Positions 1-8,964 of a stretch of DNA of 53,944 bases are shown here, in pieces. This DNA is from Gemmataceae bacterium. GTDB taxonomy: Bacteria > Planctomycetota > Planctomycetia > Gemmatales > Gemmataceae. A model generated the notes under the pieces. It was not told the origin of the DNA. It made no database searches and saw only the letters and a list, made by a program, of their open reading frames with translations. Each line of letters begins with the position of its first letter. Within the stretch, counting starts at the first letter, position 1. The DNA lies in NCBI GenBank assembly GCA_019748295.1, contig JAIEPT010000057.1, positions 1 to 53,944 of the forward strand. Reading direction: 5' to 3'. The translations under genes were made by a program, and so were the position numbers.

Positions 1-2
1 GG

Positions 3-228
3 TTTAATTTTTTCGGGTGTGTTACTTGGCGACTTTGGGGGGGGGGTTGGGGCCCGGGTGGGCGCGGGGCCCCCAACGGCGTTGGGCTCCGCGACGCAAT
101 GGCCGTCGATTCGCTCGACGATTGCGGCATCTACTTCGGCGCCACCGGCGGTCAGGTCTATTGCTCGCCGGACGGCGGCGATACCTGGAACGCGATCGTG
201 CGCGACCTGCCGGCGGGTAGCCTATGTA
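3..228 (+). pseudogene. C-terminal tail of a sialidase/BNR-repeat-like (YCF48-type) protein
   Basis: The frame open from base 3 encodes, from about base 90, a stretch with '[18 protein letters not shown]' followed by [12 protein letters not shown]. This is the Asp-box/BNR style found at the C-terminus of exo-sialidase-like or photosystem-stability-factor-like beta-propellers, probably a carbohydrate-binding or structural propeller. The homology-like part stops at DLPA near base 218, where inverted repeat A1 begins. No stop codon follows: the frame runs through the repeat into the next gene, so the native C-terminus seems to have been replaced. The first ~90 bases are a G-run-rich low-complexity stretch that does not look like propeller sequence and may be a contig-end artefact. 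Family call moderate; truncation on both sides. Confidence 0.5.
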
Positions 229-352
229 CCCTCTCGCTCCGCCTAGGTAGCCCTCTCGCTCCGCGAGAGGTAAGCGGCAGCGAACCATGCGATCGCGTGA
301 GACGCTGCCGCTTACCTCTCGCGGAGCGAGAGGGCTACCTAGGCGAAGCGAG
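229..352. repeat. Inverted repeat A1 (family A palindrome)
   Basis: Arms at 233-282 and 303-352 (50 nt each, one mismatch) flank a 20-nt loop. Each arm holds the small palindrome ctctcgctccgcgagag. A partial extra copy of the arm start (ccctctcgctccgc) lies at about 229-242, as if two elements were joined. The element sits between a truncated gene and the next start codon. Confidence 0.95.
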
Positions 353-404
353 CCGGAACGTGGTATCATCGGGGCACCCGCCCGTTGCTCATGAAAGTCC
401 CGCC

Positions 405-1991
405 ATGGCCCGCCTACGCTGTCTCGCCTGCCAACTTCCGATGACCGCCGACGAGGCCGCCGCCGGCGTTTGCCCTTCGTGCGAAGCGCAGGTCGACTCA
501 AAACCTGTAGCGGCGACGCCTGCGCATGTGCCGCCAACGGACGTTGCGACGCCGGGCTTGTTGCGCGCGGCACTCTGGGGCGTTATGGGGCTAGGCCTGT
601 TCGCGTTCGTCTGCTGGATGATCATCGAGAACATGCCGAAAGGGCCGGAGCCCAAGAAAGATCGCGTCGCCGAGGCGAAGAAGGTAACGAAGCCCACCAT
701 TGCGCTGGCCGAGACAACCAAGGATCCGAAAGCGAACAACATTCCGGACCCGGACAAGATCCCCGACGATGAGCCGATCGCGAAAGAGCCGCCCGTGCCG
801 ATGAAAACGGATCCCAAGGAAACCGCCAAAGAGACGCCGAAAAAGGAACCGGATCCCAAGAAGGACGAGCCCAAGGTCGTCGTGAAGGAGAATCCGCCGA
901 AAGGGAAGGAAGACGTGCCGCCCGTGCCGCCGCAAGCGAAAGGTGCGAAGCCGCACGTGATCCCGTTTGCGAAAGAAGGAACGATCCGGATCGACGGCGA
1001 CCTGACCGACTGGAAGGACACCCCGCCCCTGCTGCTTCATGCCGTCCAGCGCGCGGGGCGGACCAAGATTCGGCCCGTGCTGATGCCTGAAACGCAGATC
1101 GCCCACGTCGCATGGACGGGCAAAGGTCTGCTGATCGGCGTGGACGCGATCGATACGAGCGGCTTGCCGGAAGCATCGCGAAGGCCGAGGGAGGCCTGGG
1201 GCATTTCCAAAAACGATGCGGTGGAAGTGTTCGTCGATACGCTGAATGCCCGCCCTCGAAAACGGCAAGGGGATCACCTCCATCACTTCGTCGCCCTCCC
1301 CTTCGGCGCCACCGGGGAGACGAACATCGGCGGATACGAAGCCAAGCCGATCAAGGACGGCGACGACGACCTTGTGGCCACGCCCGTGACGGCTCCGCAG
1401 CCGATCGTGCGGGTCGGGAAAAAGACCATCGTCGGCTGGAGCATGGAGATGCTCATTCCGCGTTCCGCGTTTCGGCCCGAACTCAAGCCGGGCAACCATG
1501 TCGGATTCGAATTGCAGCTCGATACCGGCACTCACGTCTTCTATCTTTCCAGCTGCAAGGATCCGCAAGCGGCCGTGGCGATCACGCCAAGCGTCTGGGG
1601 CGAAGCGGTCTTCGGGGGGACGGACGGCACGCTCGAAATCCTCAACATGGGCAAACAGCCGACGCAAAAGGCGGCACTTGGCCAAACGACCTACGTGCGC
1701 GTCGTCGATGCGGATCATAACCTGAACCCGAATCTGAAGGAATCAATCGAAGTCACTCTCAAAACCCGCAGCGGGACGACACGAAAGCTCACCCTTGAAG
1801 AGACCAACATCAACACCGGCGTGTTCGTCGGCGGCGTTATTCCGAAGCTGAAGGCGCCGAACGAGAAGGCGTTCATCAACGTGGAGGAAGACGACGCGAT
1901 TGCCGTCGAATACATCGAAGCGGCCCGGGCGAACGGCGACCGCAACGTCGTCCTTCGATCCAGCGTCACCACCGGCATTCGCCTGAAATGA
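405..1991 (+). CDS. Zinc-ribbon, single-TM protein with Lys/Pro-rich linker and CBM9-like domain
   Basis: 528 residues from the ATG at 405. The N-terminus carries a CxxC...CPSC zinc-ribbon motif (residues ~5-28). One transmembrane helix follows at ~50-72, then a charged Lys/Pro/Asp-rich linker (~75-185). The next domain (~190-390) begins '[18 protein letters not shown]' and contains [12 protein letters not shown], the pattern of carbohydrate-binding module family 9 / DOMON-like sugar- or haem-binding domains. A C-terminal beta-rich segment includes the phrase [13 protein letters not shown]. This suggests a membrane-anchored protein with an exported domain. The open frame continues upstream into the sialidase-like tail through repeat A1; I chose the internal ATG because the upstream codons are repeat sequence. 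Function unknown; domain assignment is from recognition only. Confidence 0.75.
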   Translation: MARLRCLACQLPMTADEAAAGVCPSCEAQVDSKPVAATPAHVPPTDVATPGLLRAALWGVMGLGLFAFVCWMIIENMPKGPEPKKDRVAEAKKVTKPTIALAETTKDPKANNIPDPDKIPDDEPIAKEPPVPMKTDPKETAKETPKKEPDPKKDEPKVVVKENPPKGKEDVPPVPPQAKGAKPHVIPFAKEGTIRIDGDLTDWKDTPPLLLHAVQRAGRTKIRPVLMPETQIAHVAWTGKGLLIGVDAIDTSGLPEASRRPREAWGISKNDAVEVFVDTLNARPRKRQGDHLHHFVALPFGATGETNIGGYEAKPIKDGDDDLVATPVTAPQPIVRVGKKTIVGWSMEMLIPRSAFRPELKPGNHVGFELQLDTGTHVFYLSSCKDPQAAVAITPSVWGEAVFGGTDGTLEILNMGKQPTQKAALGQTTYVRVVDADHNLNPNLKESIEVTLKTRSGTTRKLTLEETNINTGVFVGGVIPKLKAPNEKAFINVEEDDAIAVEYIEAARANGDRNVVLRSSVTTGIRLK

Positions 1992-2055
1992 GGCACGCGC
2001 CTGGACGGGTTCCAGCGGCGTAGATGAACGGACCTGTCAGAAAAATCGAGAACCG

Positions 2056-2083
2056 TTGACTGGTGCTGAGTTTCCGCGATAAT
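2056..2083 (+). promoter_or_regulatory. Candidate sigma-70-type promoter for the DUF1883 gene
   Basis: TTGACT at 2056-2061 and GATAAT at 2078-2083 with a 16-bp spacer, about 50 bp upstream of the start at 2134. A purine-rich 'gggaaaggaaag' follows. Sequence match only. Confidence 0.4.
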
Positions 2084-2133
2084 TCGGGAAAGGAAAGCCA
2101 ACTTGCCGCAGCACGCCCATCTGGAGCGGGACC

Positions 2134-2406
2134 ATGAACTACCTCCACAGCGAGTTGCAACTGGACTCCGGCGACATGGTCGAAATCACTCTCGACCACG
2201 CTGCAAACGTAATGCTTTTAGACACGGCGAATTTTGAGTTGTACAAACAGAGAAAGCCGTATCAATACTTCGGCGGGCACGCAGAAGAGACGCCTACGTA
2301 TGTCGCTGCTCCGGCGCGAGGTCGCTGGCATCTGGTTGTTGACCTTGGTGGTGCGCCAGGGACGGTTCGAGCAGGGTTCAGGATTGTCGCTTCGCAACCA
2401 GTGTAG
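2134..2406 (+). CDS. DUF1883 domain protein
   Basis: 90 residues, essentially one domain. The opening MNYLHSELQLDSGDMVEITL, the central YFGGHAEETP and the closing RWHLVVDLGGAPGTVRAGF match the DUF1883 family as I know it: a small beta-rich domain, sometimes fused to TIR domains in other bacteria. Here it stands alone. The next gene begins 9 bp after its stop, so the two are probably co-transcribed. AT content is a little higher than in neighbouring genes, which could reflect horizontal transfer. Molecular function is not established. Confidence 0.75.
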   Translation: MNYLHSELQLDSGDMVEITLDHAANVMLLDTANFELYKQRKPYQYFGGHAEETPTYVAAPARGRWHLVVDLGGAPGTVRAGFRIVASQPV

Positions 2407-2415
2407 GACCGCGGA

Positions 2416-2856
2416 ATGGCAAAATCGGCACAGCCGCTGCAACCAATTGTGAACATCGCACCACTTGGGCAATTGAGTGTCTACGTTGTGCATGAGCATG
2501 AGATCGACACACTGGGGCGCGGCTCGCCTGGTTCGATGCTGCTGGATTTAAGCTTTGCGCTGCTTGCATTTGCGGCAGGAACATTGGTGTCGATTACTAC
2601 AGGTACCTTTTCTTCTGACCGTCTGTTCTTTGTTGTCTTCAGCGCATTCCTGGTTGCTTTGGTGGCAGGTGGGATCTGCTTATTAGTCGGCATCAAGCTT
2701 TATCAGGGGAATAAAGCGATCCTCAGCGATATCAAGAACCGAATGCCGCCTCAAGGCACACAGGCGCTTCCATCCTCGGCAACTTTTGCTCCGCCAGCGA
2801 ATCCTGTTTCCGCGGCTTCAGCTATAGTCCAGCCTAAAAAGCAACCAGAAAGCTGA
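2416..2856 (+). CDS. Small membrane protein with two TM helices, partner of the DUF1883 gene
   Basis: 146 residues. A soluble N-terminus (~40 aa) is followed by two hydrophobic helices at about 42-62 and 70-95, then a cytoplasmic-looking tail rich in Pro/Ala/Gln. I recognise no family. It starts 9 bp after the DUF1883 stop, which suggests an operon and a joint role, perhaps membrane tethering. Codon use is less GC-biased than in the kinase gene downstream. Function unknown. Confidence 0.65.
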   Translation: MAKSAQPLQPIVNIAPLGQLSVYVVHEHEIDTLGRGSPGSMLLDLSFALLAFAAGTLVSITTGTFSSDRLFFVVFSAFLVALVAGGICLLVGIKLYQGNKAILSDIKNRMPPQGTQALPSSATFAPPANPVSAASAIVQPKKQPES

Positions 2857-2987
2857 TTTCGCGGCTGGAACTTGAAGTCGTGCATGGAAGGGGTCGTCGG
2901 TGCGGAAAGAATGAACCGGCGGACCAAGTTTCTCTGGATTCGATAAACTCTTTGAAGCCGTCCCCCTCGCCTTATTCCCCCGATCGC

Positions 2988-4694
2988 ATGACCCCGGCCA
3001 ACTCCACCGAACTGCTCGACTGGCTTGTCCGCAACCAGTTCCTTGCGCCGGACCGAGGCAACGAGGTCCGCGCTCAGGTCGCGGCTTTTCCCGATGCCCA
3101 CGGCCTCTGCAAGGAATTGCTTCGCCGCGATTGGCTCACGCCTTATCAGGTGAATCAGCTTCTGCAAGGCAAGGGCGATAGCCTGATGTTCGGGCCCAAT
3201 CGCGTGCTCAGTCGGCTCGGCGAAGGCGCCATGGGCACGGTCTTCAAAGCCTGGAACACCCGGCTCGGCAAACTGGTGGCGATCAAGACGATCGCCAAGG
3301 AACATGTCGCCAAGGAACAGGCGATGAAGCGGTTCCTTCGCGAAATCGCCACCGCCTCGCAGCTTGATCATCCGAATATCGTTCTGGTCCGGGATGCCGA
3401 CGAGGCTCAGGGCAACCCGTACCTGGCCATGGATTACATCGACGGCATCGATCTCGCGAAGCGGGTCAAACAGGATGGAGCGTTGCCCGTTCCGCTTGCG
3501 ATTGAGTATGCCCGGCAAGCGGCGCTCGGACTGCAACACGCCTTCGAACGCGACGTCGTTCATCGCGACATTAAGCCGAGCAACTTGCTGGTATCGAAGT
3601 CCGCCTCGCCGGAGCAAACGCCGGTCGTCAAGATTCTCGATTTCGGCCTGGCCCGTTTTGCCAGCGAACAGGACAACGCGAATCGCCTCACGCAGTTCAA
3701 CAAGATTCTCGGGACCGTCGATTACATCGCCCCCGAGCAGATCGACAACGCCCGCGGCGCCGACATTCGTTCCGACATCTACAGTCTCGGCTGCACGCTG
3801 TACTACCTACTCGCCGCGAAGCCGCCGTTCCCGGGCGCGGACCTTGTGGCGAAACTGACCGCCCGCATTTCGGGAACATTGCCGCGTATCCGCGAAGTTC
3901 GGCCAGAAGCTCCCGCGGGGCTCGAAGAGGTGATGGTAAAGATGATGGCGCGGCTGCCGGACGACCGGTATCAGACGCCCAACGAAGTCGCGGCCGCACT
4001 TGCATCCTTGAGCAAGGCGACAAACGCCGAAATGAAGCCAGTATCTTCCGGCCAAGTGCTGCTCGCGAAGGTGGTAGCTCCGACGACGGGGCTCCCGGTC
4101 CCCTCGGCCGCTGTGCTCATTGCGAAACCGGTGATGGCGACCGCCGTGACGGCCGTTCCGCCGACCTCCGTGCCCAGTTCGACAGACGATAGCCTCGGCT
4201 TCGGCGAAACATCCGCTTCGCCTCCCTCCCGCCCTCGTCCGACGACCGAGAAAGCCCCGGCCGCGTCTTCGACGCTGCTCATTGGCGGCGCGGCTGGACT
4301 GGTCATGGCACTGATCGGCCTGGTGCTTATGTTCCGCATGGTCGGTTGCAGCGGCGAGCCGGCCAAGAAGGGATACCTCACCCCGGGAGCCGCGGTGCGG
4401 CTCAAGCAGGTGGAATCACGGATCTACACCGATGGCGCGGCGAAGCCGTTGCTCGTCGAGATCGAGCGTGAGAAGTTCAGCGGGCCTGTGAAAGTGGAAT
4501 TCGATCCCTTGCCGCAGGGCCTTAGTTCCGAAGCGATTTGGATTCCGAGCAACAAAAAGCAAGGCGAAATGCGCCTCACCGTTTCCTACGGGACTTCGCC
4601 CTTTGCCGCCAAGCTTCGCATCACCGCGACAGCGGAGAACTTGACCGACGAAACGTTTCTCGATTTCACGCTCAAAAGCTCGCGTAATCAGTAG
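2988..4694 (+). CDS. Membrane-anchored Hanks-type serine/threonine protein kinase
   Basis: 568 residues from the ATG at 2988; upstream in-frame codons back to 2880 do not look like protein. Residues 1-60 form the planctomycete leader ending LTPYQVNQLLQG. The kinase domain (~68-345) has the glycine loop GEGAMGTVFKA, lysine in VAIKTI, catalytic HRDIKPSN (Asp194), DFGLAR, and APEQ, so it should be active. A Pro/Ser/Thr-rich juxtamembrane stretch (~350-425) precedes one TM helix (~428-450). The C-terminal ~115 residues look like an Ig-like/beta-sandwich exported sensor domain. There is no PASTA repeat. Likely role: sensing outside the cytoplasmic membrane and phosphorylating cytosolic targets. 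Substrate unknown. Confidence 0.92.
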   Translation: MTPANSTELLDWLVRNQFLAPDRGNEVRAQVAAFPDAHGLCKELLRRDWLTPYQVNQLLQGKGDSLMFGPNRVLSRLGEGAMGTVFKAWNTRLGKLVAIKTIAKEHVAKEQAMKRFLREIATASQLDHPNIVLVRDADEAQGNPYLAMDYIDGIDLAKRVKQDGALPVPLAIEYARQAALGLQHAFERDVVHRDIKPSNLLVSKSASPEQTPVVKILDFGLARFASEQDNANRLTQFNKILGTVDYIAPEQIDNARGADIRSDIYSLGCTLYYLLAAKPPFPGADLVAKLTARISGTLPRIREVRPEAPAGLEEVMVKMMARLPDDRYQTPNEVAAALASLSKATNAEMKPVSSGQVLLAKVVAPTTGLPVPSAAVLIAKPVMATAVTAVPPTSVPSSTDDSLGFGETSASPPSRPRPTTEKAPAASSTLLIGGAAGLVMALIGLVLMFRMVGCSGEPAKKGYLTPGAAVRLKQVESRIYTDGAAKPLLVEIEREKFSGPVKVEFDPLPQGLSSEAIWIPSNKKQGEMRLTVSYGTSPFAAKLRITATAENLTDETFLDFTLKSSRNQ

Positions 4695-4895
4695 CTGTAG
4701 GGAACGCCCTCCGTGGCGTTCCGCCCGAAGGGGCACGCACATCCCCCATGACGCATATGCAAGTCTTCCGCTTGCGGCTTAGCGATCCGGATCGACCATC
4801 CGAATCGCTAAGCCGCAAGCGGGATCGCGGAACGTGATTGTCGGGGATGAAAGTTTCCAGTCCCGACGGAACGCCACGGAGGGCGTTCCCTACAG
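4695..4895. repeat. Composite inverted repeat C1 enclosing B1, between convergent genes
   Basis: Outer family C arms 4695-4723 and 4867-4895 are a perfect 29-bp inverted match beginning ctgtagggaacgccctcc. Inside lie family B arms 4768-4786 and 4804-4822 (19 bp, ccgcttgcggcttagcgat). It starts right after the kinase stop and ends 10 bp before the convergent cheX stop. No U-tract is present, so it is not a classical intrinsic terminator. Confidence 0.95.
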
Positions 4896-4905
4896 CGCAT
4901 CAAAG

Positions 4906-5433
4906 TTATCGGCCAGGCAATCGCTGCGCGATGGTCTTCGCCGCAGCTAGTCGCAGCCAAAAGCCGCCTTCGCTCGACGTGTACTCGAGATTGGCGATCG
5001 ACGGACCCACTTCGGGGATTAGTTCAAGCGGGGCGCCACGCGCGACCGTCGGCAACGACATCGACGCCTTCATGCCGCGGCGTTCGAGTTGTGCGATGAT
5101 CTCGCCCGCAATCACGTTCACCAGCTCGCCGGCCATGTCTCCCATGTCGGCGCTTTCGAAGGGGATCTCGAATCCGCAGAACTTCTGCGCGACATTCGGA
5201 GCCGTCTCCTTTTTGAGGATCCACGAGAAGGTGAACGAGCGGTCGCCCACGAAGGAAATGATCCCCGCGATGCATGGGCCTTCGTGGTGCTCGAGATATT
5301 CGATCGGCTCGGGCCGTTCCGTGAAGAAGGCCGAGTAGGTCTTGTCAAGCGATGCGCGGACGGCATCGACGATGGCAGGGTGAATGCTCGCGCCCGCGGT
5401 CGAAACCGGGTCGGGAGCCGTAAGGGTGCTCAT
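4906..5433 (-). CDS. cheX: CheX-like chemotaxis phosphatase
   Basis: 175 residues. The region GELVNVIAGEIIAQL contains the E..N pair (Glu103, Asn106) used by CheC/CheX/FliY phosphatases to dephosphorylate CheY-P. The preceding beta-rich half (residues ~45-95) fits the CheX fold. It starts 39 bp after the stop of a minus-strand cheY, so the pair likely forms a CheY/CheY-P phosphatase unit divergent from the main che operon. Only one E..N motif is present, unlike CheC which has two. A second CheX-like gene lies at 14094. Confidence 0.8.
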   Translation of the reverse strand: MSTLTAPDPVSTAGASIHPAIVDAVRASLDKTYSAFFTERPEPIEYLEHHEGPCIAGIISFVGDRSFTFSWILKKETAPNVAQKFCGFEIPFESADMGDMAGELVNVIAGEIIAQLERRGMKASMSLPTVARGAPLELIPEVGPSIANLEYTSSEGGFWLRLAAAKTIAQRLPGR

Positions 5434-5472
5434 GGAGTTCGCTTTCGTGAATGAGGGGACGAACCCCGGGGT

Positions 5473-5955
5473 TTAGCTGAAGATTTTTCCAAGCCAGCCG
5501 CCGCTTGCAGGAGCGGCGGCCGCGGGGGCTGCGGTCAAACGGTTCTTGCGGACGCGGAGGACTTGCGCCTTCTCGACATGTTTCTTCAGCTTCACCTGAA
5601 GCTCTTCGACGGTGAAGGGCTTCGAGATGAAGCCGTCGGCTCCCGCTTCGTCGAGGGCCTCTTGGATTTTCCCCATCGTCTTTTCGCTGGTGACCATCAC
5701 CATGGGGATGGCGTCGATCCCATTGGCTTTTTCATGCTTGCGCGCTTCGCGAACGAAGTCTACGCCGGTCATATTGGGCATGTTCCAATCAACGAAGACG
5801 ATGTCGAAATCGGCCGCCTTCAGTTTGTCGAGGGCGACCTGGCCGTCTTCGGCTTCGACGAATTCGAACTCGCAGAACTTCGCCTCGGTCACGGTCTTCA
5901 TCACCATCTTCCGCATGATGCCGGAGTCGTCCACCACGAGTGCTTTCACCTTCAT
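5473..5955 (-). CDS. cheY: CheY-like single-domain response regulator with Ala/Pro C-terminal tail
   Basis: 160 residues from the ATG at 5955. Residues 1-120 form a receiver domain: acidic pair Asp9-Asp10, phospho-acceptor Asp56 in FVDWNMPNM, and lysine in ISKPF. The tail after ~125 is basic then Ala/Pro-rich and ends GGWLGKIFS, an extension most CheY proteins lack; it may be a docking peptide. The longer open frame back to 6090 is repeat sequence. It is followed by cheX in the same transcript and faces cheA across a 640-bp gap. Likely an output or sink response regulator for the adjacent CheA. Confidence 0.88.
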   Translation of the reverse strand: MKVKALVVDDSGIMRKMVMKTVTEAKFCEFEFVEAEDGQVALDKLKAADFDIVFVDWNMPNMTGVDFVREARKHEKANGIDAIPMVMVTSEKTMGKIQEALDEAGADGFISKPFTVEELQVKLKKHVEKAQVLRVRKNRLTAAPAAAAPASGGWLGKIFS

Positions 5956-6114
5956 CGCGATTCCTTTTCGGCTTGGCCGATCAGTGTTGTTCCGGGGCGC
6001 TTTCGCCGATGCGCGGGTAAGCGAAGCGTGGCCCTTGGCGAAGCGAACATCGAGCGCGGCGAAGGAAACATGACCGAAAATGTCGCGCAACCGTCAGCGT
6101 TTCGCAGACCGCGG

Positions 6115-6405
6115 CGTCGAAAAGGGAAATCCCTGCCAAGCCCAGGGGCGACCGCAGCGAGTTCCTGGGTACGCTTCGCGAGATAGTAGATGAGTGAGAG
6201 TAGAAAGTAGAGAAGAGACGACACCAGGCCGATTCCCCTCTTTGTCTACTCTCTACTTTCTCATCTCTACTCTCTCGCGAAGCGAACCCAGGAGCTCGCT
6301 GCGCTCGCCCCTGGGCTTGGAACTGGTCTGAGATGTTTTCTCTACTCTCTACTTTCTCACATCCACTTTCTCGCGAAGCGCGGGATTTCCCCTTTCGCGG
6401 ATGCC
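6115..6405. repeat. Large nested inverted repeat E1 in the cheY-cheA divergent gap
   Basis: The core arms are 6136-6170 and 6286-6320 (35 nt, family E, 'ccaagcccaggggcg' start, imperfect). Inside these, pyrimidine/purine arms made of variants of ctactctctactttctc extend the pairing (6181-6220 with 6243-6275). Outside them, gggaaatccc-type ends at ~6123 and ~6385 pair as well. A third copy of the ctctactttctc segment lies at ~6343-6375. The rest of the 5956-6595 gap shows no gene; promoters for the two divergent operons must lie here but none is clear. Confidence 0.85.
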
Positions 6406-6595
6406 GCGGGGTATTCCGCGAGGTCTTCTTCGAAATCGTCCGGATTCGGCAAGTTAGGCAAAAGTTGCGGGCCGGCGTTTCGATGGTGATGCCGTCGCCG
6501 ACGCTTCGCACGTTCGAATCTTCGCGATCCGCAACTCTTCGCGGATCGGCATTCGCGCCTGCCGTCGAGCAGAATGTATCCGAGAGGTTTTTCCG

Positions 6596-8899
6596 ATGAG
6601 CGACCAGGACGACATCGTTCGCGAGTTTCTGACCGAGAGCTACGACAACCTCGACCAACTCGATCGCGACTTGGTTTCCTTGGAAAAAGACACGCGCAAT
6701 AAGGATTGCCTAGCGCGCATCTTCCGCACCATTCACACCATCAAAGGCACCTGCGGCTTCTTCGGCTTCGGAAAGCTCGAAGCCCTCACGCATGTGGGCG
6801 AAAACCTGCTCAGCAAGCTGCGCGACGGCGTGCTCTTCTTGACGCCGACGCTTACCACCGCACTCTTGGCCATGGTCGATGCGGTTCGCCAGCTTCTCGA
6901 CGACATCGAGAAGACGGGACAAGAAGGCGCTCGCGACAACACGTCGCTGCAAGCAAAGCTCACCGATCTGCTTAACCCCGATGGCGACGATGCTCCCGCG
7001 GCAATCGTGGCCGAGCCCGAACCGATCCATGAATATCGCGAACGCAAACCGATCGGCGAGACGCTGATCGAAGCGGGGGCGGTGAAGGCCGAGGATGTTC
7101 AAGCCGCTTTGAGCCTGCAAGCCGCGGGCGATCCGCGCCATGTCGGCGAGATCCTCGTCGAACAGCACGCGCTCAATCCGCAGGATCTCGTGCAATCGCT
7201 CAAGGCCCAGCAAGACGCTCCCACCTCGCAGCTTTCGGAATCCAACATCCGCGTCGACGTCGGCCTGCTCGACAAGCTGATGAACCTTGTCGGCGAACTC
7301 GTTCTTGCTCGCAATCAGATCCTGCAATACACGGCCACGCAGAAAGACACGAACTTCCTGAGCACGAGCCAACGGCTCAACCTCATCACGACCGAGTTGC
7401 AGGAAGGCGTCATGAAGACGCGCATGCAACCGATCGGCAATATCTGGAGCCGATTCCCCCGCGTCGTTCGCGACCTCGCCACCATGTGCGGCAAGCAGGT
7501 GCGGATCGAGATGGAGGGGAAGGAGACGGAACTCGACAAGACGATCATCGAGGCGATCAAGGATCCGCTCACGCACGTCGTCCGCAACTCCGTCGATCAC
7601 GGCATCGAAGGCGCCGACTTGCGAGTCTCGCGCGGCAAGCCGGCCGAAGGCTGCCTGCGGTTGCGTGCGTTCCACGAAGGCGGCCAGGTCAACATCGAAA
7701 TCACCGATGACGGCGGCGGAATCGACCCCGCCCGCATCAAGAAAAAAGCACTCGAACGCGGCCTCATCACCCGCGATCAGGCCGAACGCATGAGCGACCG
7801 CGAATGCGTGCAGCTCATCTTCCTCCCCGGCTTCTCCACTGCGGAAAAGATCAGCAATATCTCAGGGCGCGGCGTCGGCATGGATGTGGTGAAGACCAAC
7901 ATCGAAAAGATCGGCGGAGCCATCGACGTGCAGAGCCAGTACGGCAAAGGCACGACTCTCAAAATCAAGATCCCGCTGACGCTCGCGATCATCCCCGCCC
8001 TCATCGTGACCAGCGGCGGCGACCGATACGCGATTCCGCAAGTCAACCTGCTGGAACTGGTCCGCCTCGCCGGCGATCAGGTGAAGGGAGCCATCGAACG
8101 CATCCATGGCGCCCCCGTCTACCGCCTTCGCGGCCGACTTCTGCCGCTGGTTTACCTCAACAAAGCGTTGAACGTCGAAAGCTGCGTGAAGGCGACCGAG
8201 GAAGGGACGATCAACATCGTCGTTCTTCAGGCCGACGATCGGCAGTTCGGCCTGGTCGTCGATGGGATCAACGACACGGAAGAAATCGTCGTCAAGCCGC
8301 TCGGCAAGCAACTCAAAGGCATCCCGCTCTTCGCCGGAGCCACCATCATGGGCGACGGCAAGGTGGCACTCATTCTCGATGTGATGGGCGTCGCACAGAT
8401 GGGCGGCATCATCTCCGAAATCCGCGATCGCGGCCTCGGCGACCTTGCGAGCCGATCGCAGGAAATCCGCAGCGACCGCCAGTCGCTCCTCATCTTCGGC
8501 ATCGGCCGCAGCCTTCGCATGGCGATCCCGCTTTCGTTGGTCGCCCGCCTCGAAGAGCTCCCGGCCACCTCGATCGAAATGGCCGATCAACGAGAAGTGG
8601 TGCAATATCGCGGCCAAATCATGCCGCTTATCCGCCTCGGCGGAGTGCTCGGCGTCGGCGACGACGGCACGCCCAAAGAACTGCTGCAGGTGGTGGTCTA
8701 TTCCGAAGGAGGCCGCAGCGTCGGCCTCGTCGTCGATCGCATCCTCGACATCGTGGAAACGCCGTCGGAGATGCAACGCCAAGGCGGCCGCAACGGCATC
8801 CTCGGCTCCACCGTGATCCAACAACGCGTGACCGATCTGCTGGACGTCCCCGGCATCATCCGCACACAGGAGCCCGAGTTTTTCGGAAGCAAGATTTGA
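6596..8899 (+). CDS. cheA: Chemotaxis histidine kinase CheA with two C-terminal CheW-like domains
   Basis: 767 residues; start chosen at 6596 behind an AGAGG box. The P1/Hpt domain (1-110) has phospho-acceptor His47 in IFRTIHTIKGTCGFF. The linker (~145-210) reads 'PIGETLIEAGAVKAEDVQ', resembling the MshEN/type-II-secretion-ATPase N-terminal module rather than a standard CheY-binding P2. A dimerisation domain follows, then HATPase_c with N-box NSVDHGIE, DDGGGIDP and GRGVGMDVV. Two CheW-like domains come next (~460-600 and ~625-760); most CheA proteins have one. It heads the plus-strand che operon and should autophosphorylate in response to the MCP at 9533 and phosphorylate the CheY/CheB proteins here. 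Confidence 0.95.
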   Translation: MSDQDDIVREFLTESYDNLDQLDRDLVSLEKDTRNKDCLARIFRTIHTIKGTCGFFGFGKLEALTHVGENLLSKLRDGVLFLTPTLTTALLAMVDAVRQLLDDIEKTGQEGARDNTSLQAKLTDLLNPDGDDAPAAIVAEPEPIHEYRERKPIGETLIEAGAVKAEDVQAALSLQAAGDPRHVGEILVEQHALNPQDLVQSLKAQQDAPTSQLSESNIRVDVGLLDKLMNLVGELVLARNQILQYTATQKDTNFLSTSQRLNLITTELQEGVMKTRMQPIGNIWSRFPRVVRDLATMCGKQVRIEMEGKETELDKTIIEAIKDPLTHVVRNSVDHGIEGADLRVSRGKPAEGCLRLRAFHEGGQVNIEITDDGGGIDPARIKKKALERGLITRDQAERMSDRECVQLIFLPGFSTAEKISNISGRGVGMDVVKTNIEKIGGAIDVQSQYGKGTTLKIKIPLTLAIIPALIVTSGGDRYAIPQVNLLELVRLAGDQVKGAIERIHGAPVYRLRGRLLPLVYLNKALNVESCVKATEEGTINIVVLQADDRQFGLVVDGINDTEEIVVKPLGKQLKGIPLFAGATIMGDGKVALILDVMGVAQMGGIISEIRDRGLGDLASRSQEIRSDRQSLLIFGIGRSLRMAIPLSLVARLEELPATSIEMADQREVVQYRGQIMPLIRLGGVLGVGDDGTPKELLQVVVYSEGGRSVGLVVDRILDIVETPSEMQRQGGRNGILGSTVIQQRVTDLLDVPGIIRTQEPEFFGSKI

Positions 8900-8905
8900 T
8901 TCTTA

Positions 8906-8934
8906 CTCCCCTCTCCCCAAAGGGGAGAGGGGAG
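8906..8934. repeat. Hairpin F1 between cheA and cheW
   Basis: Perfect 13-bp stem (ctcccctctcccc / ggggagaggggag) with an aaa loop, 6 bp after the cheA stop. No U-run follows, so transcription into cheW could continue. It may trim or stabilise mRNA between the two genes. Confidence 0.9.
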
Positions 8935-8964
8935 CCAGACGAAGACGAATACAAGGAACCATCC

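Noticed and set aside
99-1991. A single 630-residue protein joining the sialidase-like tail and the CBM9-like protein
   Set aside because: Residues ~44-102 are translated inverted repeat A1, and a sensible start with a zinc-ribbon N-terminus exists at 405.
6710-7675. Long antisense ORF inside cheA (321 residues)
   Set aside because: Composition is that of a GC-rich codon shadow; cheA on the plus strand is unambiguous.
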